The notes below the pieces were generated by a model. That model ran no database searches and was not told the DNA's origin. It was given only the letters and a program-made list of their open reading frames with translations. A stretch of 64,000 nucleotides of DNA from Lojkania enalia (taxonomy: Eukaryota; Ascomycota; Dothideomycetes; Pleosporales), in contig ML986645.1 of NCBI GenBank assembly GCA_010094045.1, forward strand, positions 183,743-247,742, written 5' to 3'. Made by a program: the position numbers and the translations under genes. The first letter of the stretch is position 1. Each line of letters starts with the position of its first letter. Of the stretch, positions 11,192 through 22,506 are shown one piece after another.

Positions 11192-13791
11192 GGGTGGTGT
11201 TGGAGTGAAAAATATTGTGTCACAGAAAATAGTGGCCTTGGCATAAACCAGATCCGAGGCTAGGTCCTATGTACTTTCTGGTCTTCACATGACGCTCCGT
11301 AATTGGAAACTCACATTCATTGAATTAAGAAGTTTGAAAGCATATACATCTAGCCAGCGTCATTTTGTCTATGAAAGAACTCTTCACGTCCAACATCATA
11401 GTCACGTATAATGTATGATAGACAATGTATACAAACCGCATATAAATATCTACTTCGCAGAATTCCTTGATACTCCTCAGAAAGCCCAAATTACATATTC
11501 ATAAATAGAAATTGTGTGGAATTCTACATCCTCGGCCAAGCATTACGAACCCTAAATTCATCTATCCAATTCCACCCATGTCACATAGAAGTTGCTGAAT
11601 CTCTGGAGGCCATGGCGGAAGTAGGGACTACGGAAAATGTGGCGCCAGGGGTGGGAGAGACTATGGTAGAGGCTTCGGAAGATATGAGTCTGCCGTGGCT
11701 ATGACCTCGACCAAGACGCTACTTCTTGTGTAACCTGGCGGATAGTTTATAGGTCCGATACAATCTACCCATATGATATGAGGATAGCCATGGTCTCGGC
11801 AATGCTAATTTCAGTCATAGAATACAAAATTCCAGGGATAGACTGCTGAGGAAATGATCGCTATTTGATGACTGAGCCAAGGCGTCTGGGACGTGCTGGC
11901 GATGAATATGGGCAAAGGCCTTCGGATTATAGGGATAGTCATAGTGGTGATGGACGGGACATCTCTGAAGAGGAGGAAGTGGTAGAAAATGATGCAGAGT
12001 GTGGTCGCTTGGTGTCTATCCGTATAAGAATCAATCAGCTGCGCCAGCCTCAGCAGTCTCAGCAGCAGTCAAGGCACTCACAACAGTCGCGCCACTTATA
12101 TCAGCCGCGCCAGTTACATGGGCGACGAGATACTTCTATAGAAGAACAGAACAGAAATGTCAATGATATATGATACTGCGTTGTACAAAACCCTAGTGAC
12201 ATACCCTTAGTATCTCATCATTTACAAGACAAAAATTCATGCTTGCTAATCGCAGCATGACGACGTACACTGGACAGCAAACATACATTATGTGTGAATA
12301 TCACCTTTTTAGACCTTTCCAAATATCCCTACACACTAGGTCACTCAACGGAACGAGAATTAGCCTAGAGCTCTACATCTTAATTCAGCAACACGAACAC
12401 TAAACACTGAACGCTTCTATACTTGCTCCAATAATGCCATACAGGGCCTGCGGTATGTTTAGGAATGGGAACGGTGAACGAGATTACCATGGTGACTGGG
12501 ACTTCGAGAACGATTATTATCGGGGCGCTCATAGGGAATGGCAGAACGAAGATGGCCTTAATTACGTAGAATACCAAGGGCGATTTAACAGTGGTCTGGA
12601 TAGCTTGGGAGGCTCGATTCACAACTTAGGCGGAGTGGTAGGCTACGAAGAGTCTAGTGATGATGTGGACATCCGGGCGTACCGTAGGCATATCTGGTCT
12701 TACAGCGGGGACGATTCGCGGTAATTTTGTGGACATAATACGGATGACTTCTGCTGGTAGCCCGACTACTATCGGGAAATGAATGGATGGAGGCCAAATC
12801 GGAGTATAATGGGTCCTCCCGGCCCATGGCAAGGGGAAGGATATACGACGACATTATCACAGTTGGGTCTACCCGAGGTATTAAAGCTCCCTGTCTTACT
12901 AGTACCCTCAAGTAGAATTTTATGTAGCTGTGGATTCTCATAGTCGGAAAATAGTCACGTACAATATACAGCACACTTCCCCGTACCGGTATTTGCTTCA
13001 ATGGTGACATTGCCTCACTGCATTATTATTTATAGAACACATAATCATGATCATTCCTAGGTATAGGACACTCGCGTATACTAGAAAGCACGCCCATCTA
13101 TATTAATATTTTCCCCGCAGTTCTTCCTAAATTTCCCCAAATACCAATCTACTCAAAGTACATAAAAGCAGGATAGAGTTCTATAGCTTCTATTGATTAA
13201 AATTACCAACAAAAATTATATATTTATACTCTTATTAGGTCGGAAGCACCACTGGACTGGCGAGTTTCCAAGGGAGGTTCCAATGGATATAGGTTAAGGG
13301 CGCAGAATATATCTAGCAAGGAGGATGGGGAGAACATGTATTGCTATGATGAGCTGGGCAATACTATGGATGTTGATGGATTCTGTGCGACGTCTCCGCG
13401 AGATGATTTTGCACAATGGTTCCACGAATGGTAAAAGTTCATGTGTCGGGAGTATCTTCTAGTGCAATATCATATAGAGGATACACGACATATTGATTTC
13501 CTAGTCACATCCCGATATATCCATTATACTACTCTTACACTTGCCGATCGTCATCATAACCCAAAACTCCTAATGCAGTCCAAACCCATTCTGCTTGCAT
13601 CTGTGCATGCCAGCTCAAAAAGGGAGGTTCCTTCAGGATCTGAACCCTTGGAGAATCTCTAATAGAGTGAAAGAAATCACTTATGCACCGTGGTGCCGGT
13701 GATGAGAAGGTGCAGAATGAAAACGCCCATAACCTCATTTAAGCCAGCCATTTGACAAACCATGGAGATGATAGTTGCGCTGAAATATTGC
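11192..13791. other. 2.6 kb without an intact gene
   Basis: A+T-leaning DNA between ureF and the Spo12-like gene. It contains several coding-like islands on the + strand (entered separately) but no frame long enough to call a gene. The left end should carry the ureF promoter, the right end the 3' UTR of the Spo12-like gene. Confidence 0.5.
11560..13434 (+). pseudogene. possible decayed or unresolved low-complexity gene
   Basis: Four + strand islands look coding. Near 11605-11705 is a Gly/Arg/Tyr-rich segment (GGHGGSRDYGKCGARGG). From 11865 there is an acidic then Gln/Ser/Arg-rich segment (QPQQSQQQSRHSQQSRH). From 12434 comes a Gly/Asp/Tyr-rich segment (ERDYHGDWDFENDYY) running to 12724. A last open stretch at 13237-13434 follows a TTATTAG acceptor-like site and ends ATSPRDDFAQWFHEW-stop. 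They are in different frames, separated by A+T-rich DNA with stops. They could be exons of one disordered protein with several introns, or remnants of a decayed gene. I could not join them convincingly. No family is recognised. Confidence 0.25.
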
Positions 13792-14235
13792 TTATTTCCC
13801 TTCATCAACTTCTTTGGGAGTGTCCCTTGGGATGTCAGCGAACAGCGCCCCGCTCTTAGCAGTCTCGAAGTTCTTGGTGCTCGTCTTCTTAAACAGAGTC
13901 TGCGGCTTAGCTCTATGAATAAATCAGCACCGCGACCGCCATAATATAGGATATTTTTGCTCACTTCTTCATTACGTGCTTGTTGCGGAAGGCATTCAAC
14001 TTCTGAGAGGCCGGCGACATGATCTCGTCCGATGGGGAAATGTACTGCTCGGTACTGGGGGAATATCAGAAATTATACATTATTATTTTTGCCAATAGAC
14101 GTACTGTCCATTCTTTAAGCGAGCTTCCAGAACCTGCCTATGGTACTCGAGACTCTTTGGCTTCTCCTTCTCGGGTGATGGGCTTGGCTTGAGCCGGGCG
14201 TTATTGTCGCGGACGCTGAGCGCGTTCGAAGACAT
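13792..14235 (-). CDS. SPO12: Spo12-family mitotic exit regulator
   Basis: Small nuclear protein of the Spo12 family, which in yeast acts in early-anaphase release of Cdc14 and mitotic or meiotic exit. Exons 14235-14105, 14054-13965 and 13912-13792 total 342 nt, 113 residues, with introns of 50 and 52 nt. The N-terminus MSSNALSVRDNNARLKPSP and LEYHRQVLEARL are typical of filamentous fungi. The core spans exon 2: YISPSDEIMSPASQKLNAFR, followed by NKHVMKKAKPQTLFKK. That core is the diagnostic Spo12 motif, whose Ser/Thr residues are phosphorylated in yeast. The start at 14235 is preferred over an in-frame ATG at 14454 because upstream residues are low-complexity and the family begins at MSSNAL. 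The frame closes exactly, and the gene is too small for simple ORF calling. Confidence 0.88.
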
Positions 14236-14649
14236 GACTCTGGCCGGTTTGTATTTAGGGTATGTATGTTGCGGGTATGGAGAGATTGTATGTTGAGACA
14301 GCGACTGGGGACGTGGGAAGGTGTCTGGGAGCGTGGTAGATTTATGGGGTGGAAGTATGAATTTCTTACGCGGATTGTTTATCGGTTGTGGTTGCTGAGC
14401 AACGTCTATCGATAACGGAAAGTGGGCGACCACATCAATCGTCATCGGTACCATTGAAATAATTTTATTTATCAGAATACATTATTTCTCAATTAATGTG
14501 TGACCTGGGCACCAAGCATTACTGCATTCTACAAGTTCAAACTTTCTTAGTACAAGAGATTGTCACATGTCGAAGCTTACCCATAGCGATGTATTAGTTG
14601 CGAAACAAATATCCTATTCATTCAAAGAGATAACTTCGATTTGGTTCAC
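14236..14649. other. intergenic, no gene seen
   Basis: This 414 bp should hold the promoter of the Spo12-like gene and the 3' UTR of the membrane-protein gene. An open frame continues upstream of the Spo12 start, but its Pro/His/Gln-rich translation looks non-coding. Confidence 0.55.
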
Positions 14650-15744
14650 CTATATAACAATTAACTCATCGCTCAAAGGATCCTGCCACCAGTAATTCCC
14701 ATAGCGATACTCTCTATCGTCGTACTCCCTCACCACCTGCAAAACATCCACAACAAACAACCGCACCAAGTCTACACAAATCCACAGCACAAGGGCTAAC
14801 CCCAATAACGTCTTCACTCTCCTCCAAATCTTATTACCTCCAAAGTACTTCTGAAACCTCTCGCCATTCAAGCCCATCTTATTCGAAATCTCGTGTCGGA
14901 AAATGTATACGAAAACAACCAATATGAGCGACTGCCACGCTTGCCCAAAAACTCGTCTTTGGGGGTTGATGAGGAAGAAGACTGAGCCCACAGAGCTATA
15001 CAGCCAACAATTACCTTCGTCCGCAATAGTCGCGATGCCGAGATGGAGTAGCATAGCCAGCAGCGCCTCGCCAACAAACCGACTCGTCTCATCCATCGCA
15101 TAACCCTTTTGCGGTGCCTGAAACGCCTTGCTAACCTTCCACTGCAGCCGCAGAACCAGCACTAGCATACAAACAGCACAGCATATCGCCGACGCGATAC
15201 CCATCGCACCATTCCTATGATCGAAGCTCAGCGCATTAGCCTCGCGAGTCGTCATCCGCCGCACCCACATCACGATCGTGCCAACCGCTTGCGTGAGGCT
15301 GAATAGCGCGGCGAGGATCTTACCCACCCATATCCAGTCCACAGGCTGCACGGTCTTTTCCGCGCAATGGCTTCCCAAGCTTAGGAGGTGAAGATTCTTG
15401 CTCCGGTCCTTCGTGTCCTTGTTATCGTCGTCCTGGCTTAGATTCGCGTGCATGCCTAGCGCGCCGGAGACGTAGTACCGGACATGGATCTTATCATCGT
15501 CTTCATAGTTGCGAACAAACTGGATCAGGGATCGAGAAGCCGATATTAGGAGCTCGACGAGGGGGAGTGTTGGGATGAAAGCGAAGAAGATGATGCGGCA
15601 GGCTTGGATGTGGGTTCTTGTAGGTCGGCGGAGGAGGCTACAGGCATATGCGTAGCTGGCGAGGGCGAAGGCGTGCGTTGTTATTGTCTTGATGATTAGG
15701 GAGGTTGCTGTCCGGGTGTATTCTTGGTCGCTGTCGTTGGACAT
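14650..15744 (-). CDS. multi-pass membrane protein, unknown function
   Basis: Single-exon frame of 364 residues that I do not recognise. Hydrophobic stretches consistent with membrane helices lie near residues 14-38, 46-73, 137-161, 179-200, 222-258, 269-284 and 310-338, so about seven to eight spans. A hydrophilic loop at about 80-130 contains an acidic-basic patch (SQDDDNKDTKDRSKN). The order and spacing resemble the N-terminal transmembrane region of fungal ABC-C type transporters or uncharacterised integral membrane proteins. No nucleotide-binding motif follows, and the protein ends YWWQDPLSDELIVI. Uninterrupted length and a clear hydropathy pattern support a real gene. Function is not assigned. 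Confidence 0.75.
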   Translation of the reverse strand: MSNDSDQEYTRTATSLIIKTITTHAFALASYAYACSLLRRPTRTHIQACRIIFFAFIPTLPLVELLISASRSLIQFVRNYEDDDKIHVRYYVSGALGMHANLSQDDDNKDTKDRSKNLHLLSLGSHCAEKTVQPVDWIWVGKILAALFSLTQAVGTIVMWVRRMTTREANALSFDHRNGAMGIASAICCAVCMLVLVLRLQWKVSKAFQAPQKGYAMDETSRFVGEALLAMLLHLGIATIADEGNCWLYSSVGSVFFLINPQRRVFGQAWQSLILVVFVYIFRHEISNKMGLNGERFQKYFGGNKIWRRVKTLLGLALVLWICVDLVRLFVVDVLQVVREYDDREYRYGNYWWQDPLSDELIVI

Positions 15745-16248
15745 ATTTCACGGTGTGTAGGTGTTGCGAATGTAGATTAGGTGCGAAGAACATCGAGAGC
15801 AAGGCAACAGCATTTGGAGATTTGCTGATAGTTGCTCTACTCTATAATTGTATTAGCTATTGTCTCAGACTCGGGCTAGTGTTGCACGCTCATTAATCCT
15901 TCGACAAGGGGCGATGGCTTAGATGAGGCTGAGTTGAAGCCCGGACGTTTTCGGAATGGTTCCGATCTACAATCGTGGGTCAAAACCAAAGCGTCGTCCA
16001 GTGTCTGCTATTTCAGTGCTTTCAGTGCTTCCAGTATCACGGCTGTTTTATTGCCCGCACTGGTAAAATGCTAAATTAGATCTGAAGCAAAGGATACATG
16101 ATCTGGAGACTTTGAAAAAGTGACAAAGTTATACCTAATATATATACAAGCTCTATGATATACACCTCAGACACCATCTACATGCTTTATACACAACTCT
16201 ACCAATGCAGGCATTATCTCTTAGCGGCTCTTGTACGTCCAAAATGCC
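15745..16248. other. intergenic, no gene seen
   Basis: This 504 bp separates the membrane-protein start from the 3' end of the uS10m gene. A short direct duplication (TTTCAGTGCTTTCAGTGCTTCCAGT) lies at about 16012-16036. Nothing else was recognised. Confidence 0.5.
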
Positions 16249-17423
16249 TTATGCTGTGATCCCCGGAGCTTTCCAATTCTTCATAGCCTCTCTATACCCT
16301 TCACTCTGCAGAATCTCCCGTACCTTCTTCAACATCGGTTCATCCCGCCTGCCCTTAATCTGGCCCTGCTGGATCTGTGTGCCCACACTCGTCGCTGCCT
16401 CAAGACTTTCATACTCCCAAATATTCGCCTTCATACCGACACCATGATACTGGTGTTTCTGCAGAAATGCCAACCAGGCCTTCACAACATCTGGATGCCC
16501 ATCCTGGATCTGGATTAGTCGTCGCATAGTGATACGCTCGAAATTCTCTTGCGACTTCTTGAAGATGAAGTTTGCCCGGGGCACGGTCCAGCGTTCTGTT
16601 ATTCTCGGTAGGGGAATAGGGCCTCGGGCGGGAAGACCCATATAGTATGCGGCACGCATCGCGAAATCGGCAAAGAATTGGAGGTTACGGATAGAGTAGG
16701 TACGAAGCTGCAGGTCGCAGACGGGAATACCGTGCTCGGCCGTACGACGAAGGGGGCGGAGGTGGATAGCCTGGACGTTGATGGGTGCCCGTAGAGCGTC
16801 GAGTGCCTTTTGGGTTTCGAGGTCAAGAGGCTGCTTCTCGCCACCGGGCAGCTCAATACCGCGTTCTCTATAGCACTGTCAAAAAGGAAGGAAACATTTG
16901 GTGTTGATGAGCGCACTTTGCCAGCTTGATTGGCTCAACGCCTGCTCCCTTGAAGATGGACAAAAGATTATAATGATCAGGAGTCTTCTTCATCTTTTCC
17001 CGCAACTTAACAGCCTCTTCTGCTGTCTGTGGATCCCTCTGCCTTTGTCGCATTTCTGCCCTCCTTTGGCTCTTCAACAGCCTGAGTCCTGTATTAGCAT
17101 CCAATTCCCCTACTTGAGAGGAACATTAAGGTATCCATACGTCTTGTATTCCTCCGGATCCACTCCGAAGTCCCGCACTCGCTCATCAAACGTCATATTC
17201 TCATCGAACCCCTGGTATTCCCCAGGACGGAAGCCGCGATCATCCCTCAACTCCTCATTATCTGCTTTCGCGGATCGTGCCCTGGATAAGGTTTGAAGGT
17301 AAGGTTTAGGGGGTGAGATCTGCCCATGTTAGCAGTTGCTGTCGTATTTCCACGTCAATTAAATCTTACTTTTATCCTTTTGACAGGCCCGAGAAGGGTA
17401 TTCGTACAACGAGGGGCTGCCAT
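16249..17423 (-). CDS. RSM10: mitochondrial small-subunit ribosomal protein uS10m
   Basis: uS10m is a component of the mitoribosome small subunit head. Inferred exons 17423-17370, 17319-17141, 17081-16917 and 16867-16249 total 1,017 nt, 338 residues, with introns of 50, 59 and 49 nt. The S10 domain occupies roughly residues 170-270: INVQAIHLRPLRRTAEHGIP, DLQLRTYSIRNLQFF, LPARGPIPLPRITERWTVPR, then KKSQENFERITMRRLIQIQD. The N-terminal ~160 residues are a basic, Arg/Lys-rich extension (LLKSQRRAEMRQRQRDPQ) suitable for mitochondrial targeting and rRNA contact. The first exon (18 codons, MAAPRCTNTLLGPVKRIK) looks like the start of a presequence. For introns 2 and 3 the acceptor was chosen by frame (TCAG at 17082, ATAG at 16868). 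The S10 part is certain; the N-terminal joins are likely. It is divergent from the PNP gene. Confidence 0.9.
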
Positions 17424-17675
17424 TGCTTGATGGATAGGTCTCTCACGATCTCGCAATGAGGGTTCGCGATGAAAAGAATCGCACTAACCAAACCTACTTA
17501 CCGCCCGGCAGAATTGTACTTCGGAATCCACCGTGCCAAGCCCTAAGACCTTCCTTCTTCATTCTGGATTCCCGCTCTCACAAGGTAAGAAACGTTTTGC
17601 ACAAATACAAAGGGCGAATGTGCCTTTCTCCCGGCTCCTAGTCTCCAGCGTACTAATATTTAACAATCACTCATC
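17424..17675. promoter_or_regulatory. shared promoter of uS10m and PNP
   Basis: Only 252 bp separate the two divergent start codons, so both promoters and 5' UTRs must lie here. Pyrimidine-rich blocks before the PNP start are typical of fungal 5' leaders. No specific factor site is assigned. Confidence 0.55.
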
Positions 17676-18951
17676 ATGGATACTACTGCACCACCCGGTG
17701 TGTATCAGCGGGCAACGGAAACAGCACTCTATGTCCGGAGCATGCTGCCTAATAACCTGCAAAATCCCAAAGTAGCTATTGTCTGTGGCTCTGGTTTGGG
17801 TGGTCTAGTGGATACAATCGAACCAGATCCCAAGGTCGAGCTTGCCTACGGAATCATTCCTAATTTCCCTCAGAGCACTGGTACGTGACGACTCTACGCG
17901 GAAAAGCACCGATATATGTTGAAGAGAGTGAAATATGGAACCTAGTCTATGCTAATGCGTATTGTAGTACAGGGCCATGCTGGGAAGTTCGTCTTCGGTC
18001 TGATAGGGCCGCAGAAGACCCCTATAGCACTTCTTGTTGGACGAGCACAGTTAGTCACATATCTTCAAAGGCTCGTTGCGTGAAGCATCGAAATAATGAT
18101 ATTTGCAGTTTCTATGAGGGCCACACTATGGATCTAGTCACATTCGCGACAAGGGTCTGCAAAGTGTTGGGCGTAGGGACTATAATCGGTGCGTCGAGGA
18201 TGATCCAGCGAATTTCAGAGATACGCTCTGACCATGTATATAGTCACCAATGCAGCGGGTGGTTTAAACCAAGACTATGCCGTTGGAGACATAGTGTGTT
18301 TGAACGATGTATGATGTCTCAACTATACCTATGGTAGTCCCGCTAACAAATTACAGCATCTCAATTTGGCTGGACTTGTTGGCATCCACCCATTACGGGG
18401 TCCAAATGTTGATGAATTCGGTGTACGTTTCCCTCCGCTTTCCGATGCATATGATTTGGATCTGCGAAAACGTGCCCACAAAGCATGGAAGGACCTAGGG
18501 TTGGATAAGCATAAGAGACGGTTGCATGAGGGTGTATACGCATTTGTCGCAGGACCAACGTGAGTATCAAAGGATTCAACAAATCTTTTTTTTTTTTTTT
18601 TGATTGCAATTAAAGCTAATAGTTGATAGCTATGAAACTAGAGCCGAATGCCGAATGCTTCGGACACTAGGAGCCGACGTTGTAGGGATGTCGACTATTC
18701 CCGAGATCGTGGTTGCTAGACACTCCGGAATACGTGTGTTGGCCTTTAGCTTAGTAACCAATAGTGCTGTACTCGAAGCTGGGCCCCGAGGAGATGACCC
18801 AACAATTCAAGCGATGAATGGAGCTGAGCTCACGGAGCATCTAAGTAAGGGTAAGGCGAACCACGAGGAGGTGCTGGAAGCTGGTAGAGAGGCTGCGAAA
18901 GATATGCAGGCACTGGTGAAGCAGATCCTTTCAGGCCTCTATGCATCATGA
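17676..18951 (+). CDS. PNP1: purine nucleoside phosphorylase (trimeric type)
   Basis: Cleaves inosine and guanosine with phosphate to the free base plus ribose-1-phosphate, the purine salvage step. Six exons: 17676-17880, 17968-18049, 18109-18188, 18244-18308, 18357-18559 and 18630-18951; total 957 nt, 318 residues. Family motifs appear in order: [12 protein letters not shown] (phosphate loop), [65 protein letters not shown], and [20 protein letters not shown] followed by [15 protein letters not shown]. The base-binding Asn lies in FSLVTNSA. The length is normal for the low-molecular-mass homotrimer. Introns are 48-87 nt; intron 5 holds a run of about 16 T before its acceptor. All exon phases close. 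There is no targeting signal, so it is cytosolic. Confidence 0.95.
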
Positions 18952-19103
18952 TGTATGAGTCGTATACCAGACTTGCTGTAGTAGGTATCCCACAAAGTGA
19001 TAGATGGCAAATGCAAGTATGCCATTTTCCAGCGTAGAGTCATAAGCTAATGGGAAAATACCATAGCCTCGAGCTAAGAATGCACTCGTGCGTGCTTGCC
19101 TGC

Positions 19104-20003
19104 TCAACGTTTCTCGACCCTTCCTTTGCGTTTTGCCTTGAGTGCCTTATAGAATGCCTTCTTGCCACTGGTCTTCGTTGTCTGGATCTCGTTGTATTTC
19201 TTTTTGAATCGCCCAGTCTCTTCCTCTTGAGCAAGCACCTCCTCAACAAAGGTCCTTTTTCGGTCTTTCTTGTTAATCCGGCCGTTGTAAAACTCCGCGG
19301 CTCCTTCAATGATTGTGCCAACTTGAGAGAACGCAGGTACGTCGGAATTCGAATCAGTTTTCTTGTAGTGCCGCTTGGGATCTAGAACGCTTCTCATTTT
19401 CAGGAGCTGGAGATCCCTTCTAAGTTCAGGCGTGAGCTCTGTCCTCGGCATATTGAACCACTCCACACCAGCAGTAGCCTTTCTCTCCTACGTGCATGTT
19501 AGCTTGTGTGAACAAAAGCTGGTGTATACAGAAATTGAGAGCAACATGTGCCGTCAGTGTAACTATGAACTAGAAAAATAAGCCCTCAATGATGCAGGAA
19601 GACGCCCAAAACGGGGTACAGGTCTGCTTCGGGAGAAATTGGGATACATTATCATCATCGGCGCAAGAGCAATACTTATACGTACCTCCAACTTCTGCTT
19701 CTTCAGCTGGATCGGATCTTCAATCTTCTTGACTCCGCTAGCTAACGCCCGGTCCTTCTCGTCGATTAGCTTCGACGGATCCGCCCGCGTGATCGAGCCC
19801 TTAGTGTTGAGGTAGGCATCCGCAATCTTCCCGGGCTTTAATTTGGGGAACTTTAACGGGGCGTCAGTTGGGATTGTCTGGGAGGAAGCCTGCTTTCCAC
19901 GCATGCGACGGTCGGCCTCGTTCAGTAGCTCTCGAATCTGCTCGTCTGACAGTTCCACATCGGTGTCATCCTCCGGTAGGCGCTGATGCGCTGGCATGGC
20001 CAT
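19104..20003 (-). CDS. FCF2: rRNA-processing protein Fcf2
   Basis: Fcf2 is a nucleolar SSU processome factor needed for early 18S rRNA cleavages. Two exons, 20003-19686 and 19487-19104, give 702 nt, 233 residues; the 198 nt intron is the longest among these housekeeping genes. The Fcf2 domain fills exon 2: VEWFNMPRTELTPELRRDLQ, then LLKMRSVLDPKRHYKK, VGTIIEGAAEFYNGRINKKD and RKRTFVEEVL. A Lys/Arg-rich nucleolar-type tail follows (KALKAKRKGRVEKR). The N-terminal exon is a charged, helical, less conserved region (ELSDEQIRELLNEADRRMRG). Start ATG at 20003 is the first one that leaves a sensible N-terminus; a longer open frame upstream has no homology. It is convergent with PNP, with only 152 bp between stop codons. 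Confidence 0.93.
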
Positions 20004-21310
20004 GTTGACGTTAACGCAAAGCGAGATGCACAATGTGCGAAGAATTTTAGTGTCGAACTTATGAAGAAGAGGCGCACGGGCCGCCGTATCGGTCCAACTA
20101 CGGCTAACTTCCTTTCCGCATCCCACGTCAGTCGATTTCACTCGAGCTTGCTGCGCGACCACTGCCAGCTTCACTCTCCGTCTCATTCCTCGAAAAGTTT
20201 ACAGGGTGCAGACGGCACAGCTGATCAAACCCCGGGGTGGACAACTCATCACTGCCACGGCGGGGAGAGCAGTATATAACCCTACCAGCCAATGACCGCT
20301 GCCCGCCAGACACCATTTCGTCCAATCAGGACAGCATCCCGGAAGCAAGTCCAACCAGCGCGGGATATTGCAGTGCGCGGTGCATGACGATTCTAAGCAG
20401 CGTTGTTCCTTCGGGGAGGGAAGGCCTAAAAAAATTTCTATTGCCCTGGTGGTTCTACCTCCTCCCCTCAACCCGCGCTCGATCACGATGAAATCGAGTC
20501 TCCCCGCCAGTGTGCTGTAGACGCACCGTGACGAGGGCAGTATAGGGCACTGCACGGGCGACTGCGCTGTCACCCCCTCAATCGGTCCCAGTGGCGGGCC
20601 GTAGCAAGCCTGTGCGACATGCAGCTTCAACTGCATACATATAAACGTGGTGGAGCAGGCGATCGCCCGGCGTCGTTGATAGATGTGCCGTACTTGTACT
20701 GTACCTGCTGGGCTGAATCATCCTCGTTGACCACACATTTCCTGCCAACACCCGGCTCTCGCACTGGCCGTCCAAGCGGGCACAAGCACCCTGATCCGTC
20801 TCCTCTTAGGTAGAAGATCCTGTCCGTAGCGTTGGCGGCGTCCCTGTCTAGGAGGCCGCGTTCTGGCGTGTGGTTCGTCCGCCTTACCAGAGCATCCTCC
20901 CATCCGATTGGCAAATCCACGACAGTAATTTGCACCACTCGACGTCGGACGTTTGGGCCATCGCGCGCGTTCAGGTCACCAGGTAAACAACCTTCCCCCA
21001 GCGAGATGCAATCTATCACGCTGTCCCCGTCTGATCACAGCCTGCAGCGTCCTGTGCGATCAAGCCTCGCGCGGGTTTCCCCGCTTATCGATTCGCTGCA
21101 ACCGCGTCCACTCAGACCGCATCTTTGACGCAACCACAACATCCAAGCTACTTTCATACCCTCGACCCCCCAACCACAACACCCCATATTCATTGGGTCC
21201 TCTGCAGCCTTACCTGCACTGATCCGCTTCGAACCCGCCCCGAAGCCGCTAGATCTACCCTACGCGCCGCATCCCTGCCCACCGCGTAACCCTCGGGCAA
21301 CGACGTCGCC
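20004..21310. promoter_or_regulatory. FCF2/hapE divergent intergenic region with CCAAT boxes
   Basis: This 1.3 kb GC-rich region lies between two divergent genes. Two forward CCAAT pentamers occur 33 bp apart at 20289-20293 (CCAATGA) and 20322-20326 (CCAATCAGG). The second matches the CCAATCA core bound by the HapB/C/E complex, and HapE is encoded downstream. They sit about 300 bp from the FCF2 start and 1 kb from hapE, so they may serve either. The open frames here show no family resemblance. The 300 bp before hapE is C-rich, as expected of a fungal 5' leader. Confidence 0.45.
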
Positions 21311-22506
21311 ATGGATCCGGCTAACCTCCAGGCTCATGGCCAGCAGAAGATGCGCCAGACGACCGCCGCCCCGCGTCGCTATGATGGCTTGAATGGGAAT
21401 CCTCTCTATGATCCGTCAAATGGTGGCCACTATGGTACGTTGTTGCTCCGCGTGCGTGCACGCTTTCCAATCTCTCGCGCGCCATTCACAAAAGCTGTTG
21501 AAGTATAGGCTAACAGCGCATTTCACAGGTGCATCCGCCAGTGTACGTCGAATAATTGAGCGCCTGCTCGATACACTCGCTGATTTTGGTCCAGATTGCC
21601 GCACAGGGACACGCCCCAGACCCACAGCTCTTCACTGGCTCATGGCAGAACGTACGGCTTCTTTACATCCCGTCGTAGAAATTGCGGCTAACAATGGTTC
21701 AGGTGAATCAGGGCTTGACGGGAAACTACCGCGACATACTTAATACGTATTGGCAGCAACAAGTTACCAAGCTTGAAACGGATGAGCACGACTACAAGCT
21801 GCACCAACTCCCGTTGGCGCGCATCAAGAAGGTCATGAAGGCTGATCCAGAGGTGAAGATGATTTCAGCCGAAGCCCCAATCCTATTTGCCAAAGGCTGC
21901 GACATATTCATCACGGAGCTTACAATGCGCGCCTGGATCCACGCCGAGGAGAACAAGCGCCGCACTCTTCAGCGCTCTGACATCGCTTCCGCGCTCTCCA
22001 AGTCGGACATGTTTGATTTCCTCATTGATATTGTGCCGCGCGAGGAGGCCCATCCCCATAAGAGGAGCACTGGCCAGAGCAGTGCCGCAGTGCAGTCCTC
22101 GGCCGCAGCTGTTCCACCTGGCGCCTTGGCTCAGGGCGGAGTACACCCCGGACACCAAATGCCTCCACCCGATTATGGTATGGGACAGCCAATTCACCAG
22201 CAGGAGGACTTCCGCCAGCCGCCTGGAATGTACCCCGGCGCTGTGCAGGGTGACCCCAATGCATACGGGCAACCGCAACAGATGTTCGATCCATCCGTTT
22301 ATGGGGCCTATCCAATGGCACAACAGCCGGTAAGTCCGTTCCAGGGCAAAGAGTAGACCTATACCTAAATTGAGCAGCAAATGTATCCTGTTGGCCAGCG
22401 AGGACCTGACCCTACCGGCGCCGGAGATCCCAATCAGCCATATCGCCCTAGCAATCCGGAAGACGATGCGGATGCTGAGGGTGAGAGAGAAGACTTCGGG
22501 CCATGA
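21311..22506 (+). CDS. hapE: CCAAT-binding complex subunit HapE (NF-YC/Hap5)
   Basis: Histone-fold subunit of the CCAAT-binding transcription factor; it pairs with HapC (NF-YB) and binds HapB (NF-YA). Exons 21311-21434, 21529-21542, 21595-21651, 21703-22329 and 22378-22506 sum to 951 nt, 316 residues. Exon 2 is a 14 nt microexon whose inclusion keeps frame and gives [20 protein letters not shown], matching the fungal HapE N-terminal consensus ([19 protein letters not shown]). The histone fold is within exon 4: [60 protein letters not shown] and [12 protein letters not shown]. The rest is a Gln/Pro/Gly-rich activation-like tail ending in an acidic [12 protein letters not shown]. Nuclear. Assignment is very secure; the microexon is inferred from frame and homology. 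Confidence 0.95.
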
